This document shows positions 12,010 to 23,785 of a stretch of 64,000 bases of DNA, in pieces; within the stretch, counting starts at the first letter, position 1, and the number at the start of each line of letters is the position of its first letter. Both the position numbers and the translations under genes were made by a program. The notes under the pieces were generated by a model. The model was given only the letters and a program-made list of their open reading frames with translations, had not been told where the DNA came from and made no database searches. Origin of the DNA: Telopea speciosissima (taxonomy: Eukaryota; Streptophyta; Magnoliopsida; Proteales; Proteaceae); the NCBI RefSeq assembly GCF_018873765.1, contig NC_057922.1:18179563-18243562 (forward strand). Reading direction: 5' to 3'.

Positions 12010-12125
12010 GTACATCTACCGATATGTTGGGATTCTACGCGAGAGCCCCTTTCCAGAGGCTCCCACTACTCCGAGATCTGGGGAGGATCATATTGTAGAC
12101 AGCCTTGCCCCTTCTTTCATCGTGA
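12010..12125 (+). repeat. Dispersed repeat, copy 1
   Basis: Contains 'gaggctcccactactccgagatctggggaggatcat..gtagacagccttgccccttctttc'-type wording. A second copy lies at 42806-42895 in the same orientation (ctcccgccactgcggggtctgggg, then acacagccttactcctgcttttgc). It is a short interspersed repeat of unknown class. Confidence 0.5.
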
Positions 12126-12330
12126 CCACTTGATCACAATGGAACAACCTTTACCATTGCCCCAAAGCCCACCCTTTAGATGCATTACCTCAATGGGTTT
12201 TGGAAAAAATGCTTCAGCTTCTCCTTAACCTTGGGCTTTTTCAAAAGAGAGCACCCACTGTGGGATGAAAGGGGTATCTAATCAGGTACCTGAGATACAA
12301 AAGGATTCACTTATATATATATATATATAG

Positions 12331-12463
12331 GGAGAATGTTCTCTGGGCCGCAACGGCTGCACCCAAGCATATGGGGCTGCCACTCAGAGGGGCAGGGTGG
12401 TAATTACGACCACCCCCATGTGCCTGGGCACAGCCTGTGCTACGGCACAGAGAACAGCACCCC
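12331..12463. mobile_element. Fold-back MITE
   Basis: A 133-bp element with inverted ends (left GTTCTCTGGGCCGCAAC, right GTGCTACGGCACAGAGAAC) in an (AT)n region. Related G/C-rich fragments with the same 'ctctg..gcacccag' wording occur at 26725-26845. It sits 12 bp from the next MITE. Confidence 0.55.
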
Positions 12464-12475
12464 ATATATATATAT

Positions 12476-12644
12476 GGGAAAAAGACCTCTGTCCAATAAT
12501 GTAGCCTACGCCTGCACTCCCATGAGTCTATCTCTCTCCTCCCCATGTGAAAAGACATCTTTGCCATCTTGTTTTAAAGAGGAGAGAGATAGACTCATGA
12601 GAGTGCTGGTGTAGGCCACACTCCCGTACAGAAAACTGCTTCCC
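12476..12644. mobile_element. Fold-back MITE, same family as 187-355
   Basis: 169 bp, the same length and organisation as the element at 187-355. It opens GGGAAAAAGACCTCTGT and ends in an inverted counterpart. It is inserted within an (AT)n microsatellite (12464-12475 and 12648-12668), so a target duplication cannot be judged. Confidence 0.7.
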
Positions 12645-13691
12645 TCAATATATATATATATATATATTTGATCAACAGATTCACTTATACAAAAGGGGGA
12701 AAAATTAAAGATGGCACACTGAATATTACAAACTAGATTATATAAGATGTTATTGCAAGTTCCAAATCCATCCAAATCAACCGACATAAAAGACTGCTTC
12801 GAGTACCATCGAGTTATTGTACTAAGAGAAATTCGGAATCTTATATTATGGTTCATTAGGTATTTATCATGCAACGTCTCATTGGGACCTTTCTCCATAG
12901 CCCAACACCTCCCAAGCAACCACAAGCACTGATGCTCCTCTGAAGGCAGGCAGCAGCTGCAAACCTATGCGGTATCCCCACCTAGTAGGCTACTAGGGCT
13001 GCTGACAGTGATGATGAGAATGACAACCGAACATTGCTCCAACAGCAAGACCAGTTCCACAGTCTAGTAGAATAGCATGGAATCCTCTTCACTTCACCAA
13101 ATTTCTTGAAACAAGTGCTGCTAAACCCATCCAAGATGTTGATGAACGCTATAAATTTCCAGCCCATCGACAAGGCATTTACTTAAAAGAATTTCCAATC
13201 AATTTATTATCCGTTCACCATTTGGGTTCCTTCAGTTTGGGAAGCATGACACATGCTGCAAACAAAATAAGAGAATTCTCAGTCTACCTCAATGAATAAG
13301 GTGCCCCTTGGTACCTGCTCAAAAATAAAAAAATTCGACTTGAAAGTACACCGGATTCAATTTGGAAGCATGACATATTCTGAAACAATTGGCAGAGGTG
13401 CTTCAAATTTTATTCAATTTGGGATAACAATGACCTAAAAAAACCTGACATTTTCACGTACACAAGTAATAAGCACAGTGACTCACCTAAATCAGAAGCA
13501 AGTGCCTGCAGCACTCCAAAACCATCCATGCTCCAACAGAAATTTAGCAACATTGAAAAGGTGGCTGGAAAGGTGGAGGCTGAGATCACTAGCACCAGGC
13601 CACGGAAAGATCACCATAACAGATTCTTGATAACCTCACAAACACAGAAAAATTCAAATCAGCAAAGATTATCAGTGCTACAAAGTTAATT

Positions 13692-13758
13692 CCGCCCCCC
13701 ACCCCTCCCTCCCCCTCCCCGTCCCCCTCCCCGTCCCCGTCCCCGTCCCCCTCCCCCC
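13692..13758 (-). repeat. G-rich (GGGGAC)n tract, G-quadruplex-prone
   Basis: Plus strand reads as C4-6 runs separated by T, GT or A. The minus strand, which is the sense strand of SMG7, therefore has at least nine runs of four or more G in 67 nt. It lies inside the inferred first 3'-UTR intron of SMG7, about 60 nt before its acceptor. Confidence 0.85.
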
Positions 13759-13803
13759 TTTCTACATGAATCTGATTATCAATACAAAATGTGGGGTATG
13801 TGT

Positions 13804-13962
13804 GGAATAATTATCACCTCCAATTCCTCACATAGGAGCGGAAATGACCACCCTATCCCACCTTGGACAGTGTTTGGGCAGGGGGTAGGATGGTCATTTC
13901 CACTCCACTATGAAGAATTGGAGGAATTGGAGTGGGCAGCAAATTGGAGGGGATAACAATTC
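13804..13962. mobile_element. Fold-back MITE, copy 1
   Basis: A 159-bp element with inverted ends GAATAATTATCACCTCCAATT and (right) AATTGGAGGGGATAACAATTC. Inner arms 'gaaatgaccaccctatccc' and 'taggatggtcatttcc' also pair. It is related to 22697-22910 and lies inside the inferred 3'-UTR intron of SMG7. Confidence 0.65.
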
Positions 13963-14122
13963 GAATGTATGGAGGCGTAGGTGTCAGCTGATTGCAAGGC
14001 TCGAGCCCAGTATCAACATATACAATACCTAACTTAAAAAACATGAGAAAGAATCAACCATGAATCTAAAGAAAGGTTGCAGGAGAAAGCAGTTTCTTAC
14101 CATCTATGCTCTGATAAGGACC

Positions 14123-17100
14123 TCACACAAAGAAACGACCAGACCAGAGAGATTGTCCCTGATATTGCTCAGGCTGCGGAGTAAATTGCTGATTCCCATT
14201 CTGGAGCTGCAGCTGATGCTGCTGTCCCTGGTATAGTTTCAGTTGCTCCTGAAGCTGGTACTCCTGCCAGGTTTTCTGATTTTCCACTTGTACCTGCACA
14301 TTAGCTTGTTTTCCAGGAAAAGGAAAGCTGATTGTCCCTGTCAAGCCACTGCTGTTCATGAGATGTGGGGTCAAATTTGTCATGTGATTTATGGAGTTCT
14401 GTGTAATGCCTTTGGTCGACGATGGAAACTGATATCCATCCAGCCAGCTATAATCATCCATTAGTGAATTCTCATTCTTCAAATCTGAACCCGCCATGGG
14501 TTCATCCAAATTCTTGGAAGGAACATGACTAAACCCTGGTGGAGGCCCAAAATGCCTAACCGGTCGACTCACGGGGTTCTTTCTTGAATTCGGTGGAAAG
14601 GCTGAGAATGGCTTCACCATAAGACTATCAACAGTAGCTCCTGATGACATAATCGAATCAAATTTGGATGGTATTTCAGTTTCTGTGGCTTTTGTCTGAC
14701 CAGACAATACACTTCCATTGGTTGTATTCACAGGAGGAAGGGTGAGTGAAGGCGCATGAGACTGTACAACACTGAAGCCACCCTGCAAATCGAGTTTTGG
14801 CTCTGGCACATTGCCAGCAAAGCTGATATTCTCAATCCCATTAGCAAGAGAATCCTCTGGTTCCACAAGCCACTTTGAAGCACTTGCATTAATTGGTTGC
14901 ATTTGTTGCGGGACAATATTAGCAAAAGAAGCAGGTGGTCGAGAACTGAAATCCAAAGCACCATGCAATGAAAGATTATTGAGAGGAGCTGAAACAGAAC
15001 CCATATAACCGTTCCATTCACCTTTAGGAACATTTTCAGTAGGCTGAAGGATCTCATAGGAGGGCCACTTCGGAGCATCCATGCCAGCAGGCTTCTCAGC
15101 AACAGTTGGCTTAAATACTATCACTTCATCCTCCTCTTCTACTTCCACATACTGTGCTTTTGGTTGCACAATACCCAAATTCAATTTTTTATCTGGTGTC
15201 AAACCATTTGACATGGTTAAATCCGAAGTAGCAAGCATGAAATCTTCAGACATTTGAGGCTCACAACCAATAGCAAATTTCTTCAGCTTCTGATCAAAAT
15301 ATATTCCTTGCTGATCAATCCGTACTACATTTGCAAGGGCTCTTCCTGCAGCTATAATCCTTTGCACACGAGCTTTTTTCTCCTTATTCCCATCATCACC
15401 GGCAATGGAATGCTTTCTCGAGAAATCCAATATCAGCTGCGCTGGAAGAATAGGCAAGAACCCCCTCAACTCAAAATCTTCCCACAATGCAAGTCTGTTC
15501 GCAGTTTCCCCTTCCTCATACCGGCCAATATTGAAAAAGCAGGTCTCATCTTTGTCATCATCAACAGAGACTAAACTGTTCAACATGAGCTTGTTCAGAA
15601 AGGATATGCACTCGTTCCAAAAGAATGATCTAGCAGCAGCTTGTTTTTCCTCAACTTCACTGCCAACTGCAATATCTGGTCGACAAGCTAACCATTCCAC
15701 AAAAACCAAAATACCAGGCAGGAGATAACTTGACGAGGGATCATGCAACTGTATGCATCTTTTGAGGATGTGTCCCATAAACTCAAATGCAGCAGTAAAT
15801 GCATTCTGAAGTAGAACTGAACGCTGTAATATCTCAGCATAAGATTGGCCTTCAGCGCCCCTATTCACATTATGTACCGTGAATATAAGAATTGCTACAA
15901 ACCTAACAACAAGAAGCCCGTTCTCAGCTGCATCTGAACCAAAATTAAGCTCCTCTTCTGGCCCAGAACAAAGAAGTTCATCTAGATCACTGGTAACTGA
16001 AGAGAAGACTTCTGCAAAGGTCTCCAAGCTGAATAGATACAAGAATAAAAAAACAAAAGAAAGTGTTACTTGAACATCAGAAGACATAGATAGCTAGAAA
16101 GCCAAATCATTATAACATGTAATTAGAAACAAAATTTTCATGTTTTGAGATTGGAGACCTAGTCCGTGTGAAAAGAACGCCATTTAGCCGGACAAATTGA
16201 ATGCAGAATGCTTTAAAAATCTCAGGTATAGTTATCTCCTTGTTTGAAGTGACTTGAGTTTTGGTATCCTTTGATAAAACCTTTGCTTCCCCTTTTCCTC
16301 TTCCTTTCCCAGTCATTCGCACAGGAACTGCCTTAACAGAAGCCTTCGTGTCCCTAGGTAGCTGTGAGTAGGTCTGACGGTTCTGCAACAGAGACAATGT
16401 ACGTTAAAGACAAAATATATTGGGCCAGCAACCAAATGTATCCACAGTTGTCAGTAAAAAAATCCATCGGAAATACATGCATAAAGCAATAACACAGCTC
16501 AATCTTTCACTTCATCTATCACCTCCACCAACTCCTAAGATCAAAATGGTCGACAAGCTCAGCAGTCCATTACAACAGTTATACACCTGTGCTTTTCCAT
16601 GTCCTTCTCATTCTGGAAGCCATAATGGAAAAGACTTTCTCGGTGTTTGTCTACAATCTCCATTTGTTCACTTTACAACACAGTCTACCATTCTCCAATT
16701 CCCCACTACATAACCTTCCCCATTAAAGTCACTTAGGCTTCTTCCCAATCTCTCAATCAGAAACCTAAACTGATTTTCGCATTTTCAAAAAAGTTATACA
16801 TCACTAACACATTCAGAAATTGGCGTGGCAGATTTAGACAAACCATCTGATGTGTCAAATTTAGGATTCGTAGAATCATTAGTGTCCCCAGGTCTACAGC
16901 AACACTGTATTTCACCAGAGACTGACTCTTCTTCAAATGCTAACTGTTGAAATTCCAATGTTCTACTCAAAGATTCCTCTTATCATACAGGGAGGGGTTA
17001 TGAACTGAAACTAATCAATTAATTGAGATAATATGGAAAATTAAAAGTGGCATGCCATCTCAGCTTCTACAAGTAAACTTGCAAAGGCTGTCTATATTCC

Positions 17101-19547
17101 TTAGCTCAAGTAGCAAACTCATTCTCATGCATAGTACCATATGTTGCCACAAACATTAAGTTAGAATAAACAAAAAAAAAAAAAAAACCAAATCAAATAG
17201 ACATTATGGATAGTGAGAGAGCAGCAGTATTTTATACAAATAACAATTCTTTGATACCGTGTCCGTACATTATACAATGCTCTTATAAACCAAAAAGAAA
17301 TTGAAGACTACCAACATTTATACATATTTATCACCATAAATGTATCTATCAGTGACAAGCCTATAGCCATCTACAGTTGAATAAGTGGCATACATAGAAT
17401 CCAGGACAACTTTCACCCACATGATAAACTTCCGAAACTCAACCAAAAAGAGAAGGATAAACAAGGGCACTAAAAACAACACGTACAATAAACACATATT
17501 CATACTGATTTTCATGCATAAAGTAATACCTTCTCAAATGCAATAATCAAGTTGTCCCTTGCAGTAGAAAAAGGACTATCCACAGCCAGACTCCTAAAGT
17601 ATCGGTAAATTGCCACCAAATCATCTCCTGAATAAGAAGCCAGTATGGCAAGCTGAGAGCAGACAAAGGATGTATACCATGCAAAAGATTAGAATCACAA
17701 CAGAACAGAGAACCGAAAAATACGGGAAAAATGGATATGCGATACAAAATTAGTTCAGAGCTAAGTTCAGCATAATGGAACTAAAAGAGAAAAATACCTG
17801 ATGATGGGGATTGCCACTTGAAGGCCACAGTGAAGCAGCCTGCATATAGTAACTTGAAGCAGCTGTATAATCACGCGTTTTGGAATCACCCTCTCCATAC
17901 AATCCTTTGTACCGTGCAAGGTCCCCCAAATATATCAGACAACGGTGACAGGACAACAAGCCTTTCTTCACCTCAGTAGACTTCTTTGCATCTTTTGCAA
18001 GAATGGTTTGATTCTCTGGATCATCAGAGAAATAACCCAGAGGCAGCCCATATTTTGCTCTAATCTTCAATATTAGATCATGATAAAATCCAGTTGCTTC
18101 TGAAAGAAAGGTTTTAAACTGAGAACGGATTTTAGCAATACGATCAGGACGAGCAGGGCCTTTCCGACCTGGAGAAGTGCTCGACACTGTAGAAGCAAGA
18201 GCAGCACTGAAATGTGCTCTCAGCTCCTCAATTCTCCTGTAGTGCAATTGCCATAGTGCATACTCTATATCATGTTGTTCAGAAAAAGCATGATCCTCAA
18301 GAATTATGGCTTCATAGTTCTCACGCATCTGTTGCCATGCATTGGGATCTGAGGGGACTCTTGCCCGCACTGACTTACGGCGCTTATTCTCCAACTCAAT
18401 ATTCTGTGTAAATAATAATTTCAATCAATACATAATACCTTTAAACATGAAAGAAACTTTATTGGAAAGATCCTTCACTTCTAATATCAACAAAGAGAAG
18501 TGAATATACGGCTCACATGTTCTGACCTCTATTTCAATGCTCACAAAAAAAAAAAAAAAAAAAAAAAAGTGATAGCCCAATACTGTTAAGGTTGAAACGT
18601 CATCCAATTTGCACACCTTCATATCTCCAATGTGGAGGAAGGGGAAGTGCTGAAACTTAACAAAATACTTGTCTGATAAAAATAAGTTTTAGCACTCCCG
18701 TCTCCGTCCAAGGATACCACAAATATTTGTATAAAGTCCCAGGCGAAAAAAGATGATAAACATCTATCAAAATTTCAATAAGTGTCAAACTTTAATTCAA
18801 TTCCAAGAATAGAATCAATTAACTTTTAACAGTTCAACTGCCATGTAAATCCTTTGATATGAATAAGAAATTCCTTCCCTAGGGTAAAAGAAAGCAGACA
18901 AAAAGGATAAAAAAGTATACAATATCTAACATCTCCTGCTGCCAGCCAACTAACACATCCTCCCCTTACAGAAATGACCCAACTCCAATGTAAACTACCA
19001 GGGCAACAACCCTCCATTTCTCAATCATAATAAACACCACAAACTCCGCACCAACAATCTCTCCTCTCAATTCATACTCTTTTAGAACATATCAGTCGTG
19101 AAAGCTTCGCCACAAAAATCCCAGAAATCATAACAAACAACCAAATACATATATGCACATTATTAATTAATGAATGTGTTAATATCCAACAGACTTTTTC
19201 CTATTATCAGATAGTAACAATGTGATAACAGAAGACTCCCATCATTTCAAGCCAAGATGAAAGAATGGGTGGGGAAAGTATTGGCAATTAGTTTTTTTTT
19301 TTTCCAAAGATTGTACACCATCCTTGTGATCCAAGATCTGGCTTACATAGGACAAAACCCACATCCTTGAGCAACCAGAATGAAACAACTTTGTTTCCTA
19401 TGAAAATGCAATGCATTGTAAAAAAAAAATCAGATTTAAAAAGAGGCAATGTGTTCAACAAAAACAATAGCATACCTTGTTGTAAAGACGTTGGACAAGC
19501 TCCTGTGATGGAGCAGCAGACAAGTTATCCATCGGAACAGTCATCAT
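14123..19547 (-). CDS. SMG7: SMG7 / EST1-like NMD factor
   Basis: Nonsense-mediated decay adaptor that binds phospho-UPF1 through a 14-3-3-like EST1 domain and triggers mRNA degradation; in plants it is also needed for meiotic exit. Five coding exons join in phase: 19547-19476, 18403-17798, 17652-17530, 16382-16159 and 16028-14123 (976 residues; Arabidopsis SMG7 about 1,059). The start MMTVPMDN is followed by LVQRLYNK|NIELENKRRKS. The 14-3-3-like/TPR region is roughly residues 60-230, with CHRCLIYLGDLARYKGLYGE and AASLWPSSGNPHHQLAILA. The EST1 DNA-binding-like domain follows, including RLNGVLFTRTSLETF, SSSYLLPGILVFVEWLACRP and RLALWEDFELRGFLP. The tail is low-complexity, with DDYSWLDGYQ, FPFPGKQ and the conserved end PEQYQGQSLWSGRFFV. 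A 5'-UTR intron and two likely 3'-UTR introns flank it. Confidence 0.95.
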
Positions 19548-21845
19548 CCATCAAATATGTTCAAGATGCACTCCACTTGCAGGACAACACAACTTCAACA
19601 CAAGCAAATATTATTAAATCTGCACAAAACCTGAATTCATCACTTAAAAAGGGGAGCAAAAAGTGTGTAATCGATGGCAACACTGAACCAACTACTTCAA
19701 TTTATTTCCATAATTAAGCAAATACAATTCAATTGTTTCTTACAATTATGAAGATATACCCTCCTCTACCAGCGTGACATATAAATATTACCCTGATCAT
19801 ATAGAGTTAAAAAGCAAGGCAAAACAGGGGAGAACTGCTGAACTGCAAGCATCTGAAATTTTTTAGGCGTTGCACTGAGAAGACAACTGCTGATGACATG
19901 GAATATGTTTGGACCACCAGATCATGGTAGTTTGCCAGGAACACAACTAAAAATTGCTTGTCTATGGAACATTTGGTAAATTATAACAGAAGGAAAATGG
20001 CAGTAAGATACCTTTCATCCCTTATTGATAAAATAACTACTCTGATTTACAGCTTCAACAAATATTGTCTTCTATTTGATGGAACCAAGCTGGTGTACCT
20101 TTCTATTAATTTTGAGTAGTAGCAAGAAAGATGCCGCATAACTTCTGAGACAGCTAACCTCAGCTTCCAATGAACTACACCTAAAAGAAAATGTTTCTTC
20201 GACCCAGACACTCCTGAAGGCTCTGATTGTTTAGGCGTAATTTTCACTTTGAACATGTAAAATTTTTCAAAATGTAAAATTTTACGCCGAAAAGGGGAAA
20301 AACATTTTATTCCACGCTTTTTTTTTTTGGTAATTGGGAGCTTTACATATATATTTGATAGAAGGGGAGGGGATAAGATACCAGCCAAGAGACTCGAACT
20401 CAAGACCTCTTGGTGAGCATGGGCATGAAGCGCACCACGGCTCACCAACTGAGCTAAGCAATTGTTGGTATTCCACGCTTTTTAAATATATCAGGATCAG
20501 GAAGTCGATATTCAGATAATGGTTCCCACTGCCACTTCCCCAATCTAAAAAGGTTTTTTTTTTTTTTTTTTTTTTTTTGGGGGGGGGGGAGGGCAAAGGG
20601 GATCATTTTAAGGGGTAAGAATTGGCTTTTATTCTAGTAAAAGAGGGGGTGTCTTCAAGGAGGCATCATGGCCTTAATTCGATGGCTCCCATGCTTATTT
20701 GGCAAGACTATCGATATGTGAGGACCACGTGGGAGTTGGGATGATTGCGCATGCAATTAATAGGCTGAGTTGGTACTTCAAATTTAGCCTCTTCATGGTA
20801 CAAAATTGTATGGTACTCTTTTGATGTACCAGACAACTTTATGAGCAGTCTCTTTTCCCCCTCTTGCATGGTTAACATTCAAAACTTGATTCCGAAGGCA
20901 GACCCATTTTCCCTTTCACCATTCAACTTTCAGCCACTCAAGATTTTCCTAATACTCAATTGTAACAAATATGCCATAGGAAAGATAATTCCAACTAGCT
21001 AGTAGCTACGTTGGATGATACCACAAATATATCTTTTACTAATACTATCCATCATCAGAGTCAAGTGAAATCCATATCGGAAGCAGAACCAAAACCAAGA
21101 ACTATCAACAATAATACCATATAACTAAATAAAGCCTTAGCCCAACTCAATGGGTCAGCTACATGAATCCTGTTTTGCCTATCAACTCTATAAAAAATAA
21201 GACTCCTGAGCAGGTTATTTTTATCAAACCTATTGTATTAAAACAGCAGAATGATTTTTTTATAACAGAAAGCAAGATTGGTTTCATTTAAAGATAATAT
21301 TCTGGAAAAGGTTCAGATAATGATCATGAGAATAATGGAATTTTCTTTGCCATTGACATGGCTTGATAAAGAAAACAAAGTATCTATCAGCTTTCAAATC
21401 CCCAGCAAACGGCCTTGATCAAACCGCGTGAAACCTTCTGACTGGCAGAAACATAATCCAACAGGAGAAATACCCACCAACAACCATCATTTAACAATAA
21501 ACTCACAAAAATCAACAAAATAATTCAATAAAATGCTAAAAGCAAGACCGCAAACTTACAACACGGTGAAACTAAACAATAAATTTGATAATATGAGGAA
21601 ATTTTTCTCCTTTTTCAAGCGATCCTATAAAATTTTCCAAGAACCAATTCCCTTTTATGATTATGCACTAAAAACCTCTAAAAGATTTATGTTATCCACC
21701 ATAAATTTTCCTAAACAAAGAAAAGGAGGAGGGGGGCATACTAGATCAAATTTTACAAAATAAAAAATCTCAAAACACAGCAGATACAAGATCGGATGCG
21801 GTGCAGCCTTCAGACGAGAGAGTAGGAGAGGGAGAGAAAAATCTA
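19548..21845 (-). other. SMG7 5'-UTR intron region
   Basis: DNA between the first coding exon and a donor AAAAG|GTTAGA at 21848/21847. A fair acceptor (TTTTGTGCAG|ATTT, near 19620) would give a short leader before the start codon. Contents are AT-rich DNA, a SINE at 20322-20468 and a T/G homopolymer run at 20557-20589. No coding feature recognised. Confidence 0.5.
20322..20468 (-). mobile_element. tRNA-derived SINE with target duplication
   Basis: Read on the minus strand, the element starts near 20468. It shows a polymerase III box A-like TAGCTCAGTTGGTGAGC and a box B-like GAGTTCGAGTC, a T/C-rich body and a 3' A-tail. The flanks carry a perfect 15-bp direct repeat, tattccacgcttttt, at 20308 onward (running into the tail) and 20469-20483. 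Such long target duplications indicate LINE-type integration. The head resembles a tRNA. Confidence 0.85.
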
Positions 21846-21847
21846 AC

Positions 21848-22078
21848 CTTTTGAATCAAAGCGAAGGAGATCTCGAACTCCGCTGAACAGGTCGCGATCG
21901 AAACCCCTCTTTTGATTATTGATTTTTCAGATACCCAAAGAATTCCCCGTGAGTAGAGAGAGATTGAATTGGGGATTTAGGGAAGGAATCTAGGGTTTCA
22001 AGTGTTTTTTTTTTCCATTGAACAAGCTTTTCTTGCGTTAGGTCCAGGCGCCGACGACCCTGACTCCTTATATATATT
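21848..22078 (-). promoter_or_regulatory. SMG7 promoter and leader exon
   Basis: On the minus strand a TATA-like TATATATAAGG lies at about 22068-22078. About 30 bp on, a leader with AAACCCTAG (telo-box-like) and CTCTCTCT follows, ending at a donor AAAAG|GTTAGA (exon end 21848). This fits the first, non-coding exon of SMG7. Confidence 0.55.
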
Positions 22079-22696
22079 TACCCCTTTCTTCTCTCTCTGC
22101 CTTTTTTTGGTTTTTTTGGTTTTTTCTTTTTTGGGTAGACTTATAGGAGGAGTAGGAATCGGTTCGGGCAGTGAGCCGGACCGATTAACTCGACTATATA
22201 TATGGATGGCAATGAGAGGGTTCTCTAGTAATTTAACAGGCCGATCAACCTCGTGAAATCCGCTACATTGATGGGTCAATCTACGGTGTCCACATTGTGA
22301 GGTGCAAATGCCACATCGAATCGTGATCACCCATCGTTCGCAAAATATCACCGCTGGATTGGAATAAGTAGTTGCGCTGCTACTAATGTCTAGATTTTAA
22401 TTTGTCGTTGCTACAAGATCCCTACTCCCTACTCCCTATTCGCTGTCGGTCAAATGACCGTAACACACAAGTAGGGGATGGCATGGATCTTCGCAGAGCC
22501 TAATAAACACCTTTTCGGGGGAGCGCAGGGGCCACTCACGCTGGCATCTCTGGGTGAAAATTCTGCCTTTCATGGGGGTTGGGGCAGTCATTTTACTCCT
22601 ACTTTTTTATCACATTTCAAAAAAATAAAAGGGTTCTAGTATTGTATTACGATTGGAAAACCCCTCATGTTCTTGAAAAAGTTCCCCTCTATCTAT

Positions 22697-22910
22697 CGAT
22701 CATTATCACCTACAATTTTGACACCATCCAATTCCCTACAATCCCTCACATGAGAGGGAAATGACCACTTACCCATTGCCTTGGGAAGCGTGTCCAGGCA
22801 ATGGGTAAGTGGTCATTTCAGCTCAGGCAGTGGGTAAGTGGTCATTTCAGCTCCCATGTGAGGCATTGTAGGGGAATTGGAAGGTGTCAAAATTGTAAGA
22901 GATAAAAATT
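22697..22910. mobile_element. Fold-back MITE with 11-bp target duplication
   Basis: Inverted ends (left CACCTACAATTTTGACACC, right GGTGTCAAAATTGTAAGAG). The element is flanked by a perfect 11-bp direct repeat cctctatctat at 22686-22696 and 22911-22921. An internal stretch GTGGTCATTTCAGCTC is duplicated in tandem. Related to 13804-13962. The long duplication suggests a MULE-type mover. Confidence 0.75.
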
Positions 22911-22924
22911 CCTCTATCTATATA

Positions 22925-23075
22925 CAGTTCACCGTTCATCCTAAGGTTGACAAACTTATCTTAGGATTTTAGTATGTTCCAAAAATACCTTCTCCATGTC
23001 TTCTCCTGCTTATAGCCTATCCTACACCTATGATGAATGGATTTTCATTTACCGTGGGTGAAGAGAAACTCAATC
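22925..23075. repeat. Dispersed repeat, relative of 5312-5464
   Basis: Shares with 5312-5464 the sequence TAGGATTTTAGTATGTT, the following 'accttctc' stretch and the right end ending in GAAACTC. Probably a degraded MITE without its left terminal repeat. Confidence 0.5.
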
Positions 23076-23143
23076 GTTTAATAATTAGTCTGGCTTTAAA
23101 AACTTTGGCTTGTATTATATTAATAAATTGATAAACATACCAT

Positions 23144-23785
23144 TACCATAGCCCATGAAGTAGCATTTTCATGCTAGGCTAATGCATCGAAAGGATACTA
23201 TGAAGAACAATGCTACCAACTGTTTATTTTCTTAGCTCTAATAAATTATCATTTTCATAATTTTTTTTAAGGGGAAAAAAAAAAAGATAAAGGGCTCTTG
23301 AGCCCGAAAAAAAAACCGCATTGTGTAGATGGAAGAAGTTACTCTGAAAGGTAATGGAAGCGCATACGAAAGCATCATATGGGTTGAATGTTTGCCTTTA
23401 ATGAGGGTATATAGGGCGGTCATTTCACTCTCATGTGTTTGGGTGCAAGAGCCACACTGCCTTTCAGGCTTACCATAGCCCATGAAGTAAGAGTTCACAC
23501 TAGGCTAATACATCAAAAGGATACTATGAAGAACGATGCTACTAACACCATTTATTTTCTTAGCTTTAATAAATTATTTTTTCATAAACTTTAAATAAAA
23601 AAAATAAGATAAGGGGTTCTTGAGCTCGAAATAAACGCGTGTAGATGGGAGAGGTTTCCTTGAAAGGTAGTGGAAGCACACACGAAAGCATCAACAGGGG
23701 CTGAATTTATGCATTTCATGAGGGTAGGGCAATCATTTTCACCCCCCATGTGTTTTGGTATAAGGGCCACACTACCTTTCACGCT
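23144..23785. repeat. Direct tandem duplication, two units of about 0.32 kb
   Basis: Unit 1 (23144-23470) and unit 2 (23471-23785) both begin TACCATAGCCCATGAAGTA. They run in parallel through CTATGAAGAAC, TTTATTTTCTTAGCT, an A-rich patch, and a right part ending GGGCCACACT-type wording. Divergence of roughly 10-15 percent by eye suggests an old event. Each unit carries one copy of a 'catgtgtttggt' MITE-like core. Confidence 0.75.

Larger units (their letters stand above)
13255..14122 (-). other. SMG7: Probable SMG7 3' UTR with two introns
   Basis: Downstream of the SMG7 stop (14123-14125), a donor GATG|GTAAGAAA falls at 14101/14100. An acceptor TTTGTGAG|GTTATC is at 13635/13634. A very strong donor TTTAG|GTGAGT is at 13487/13486, and an acceptor TTTGTTTGCAG|CATG at 13256/13255. 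Together they suggest 3'-UTR introns 14100-13635 and 13486-13256. Arabidopsis SMG7 is known to have 3'-UTR introns that make its own mRNA an NMD target. The borders are inferred from motifs only. The last 3' UTR exon probably continues from 13255 toward about 12950. Confidence 0.6.

Noticed and set aside
12303-12668. (AT)n tracts as a possible matrix-attachment or origin element
   Set aside because: They are plain microsatellites hosting MITEs; nothing supports a further role.
19367-19717. 116-codon plus-strand open frame
   Set aside because: Antisense to SMG7 exon 1 and its intron; a shadow with no family match.
20382-20458. Possible functional tRNA gene
   Set aside because: Box A and B are tRNA-like, but no acceptor stem closes, and the A-tail and target duplication show a SINE.
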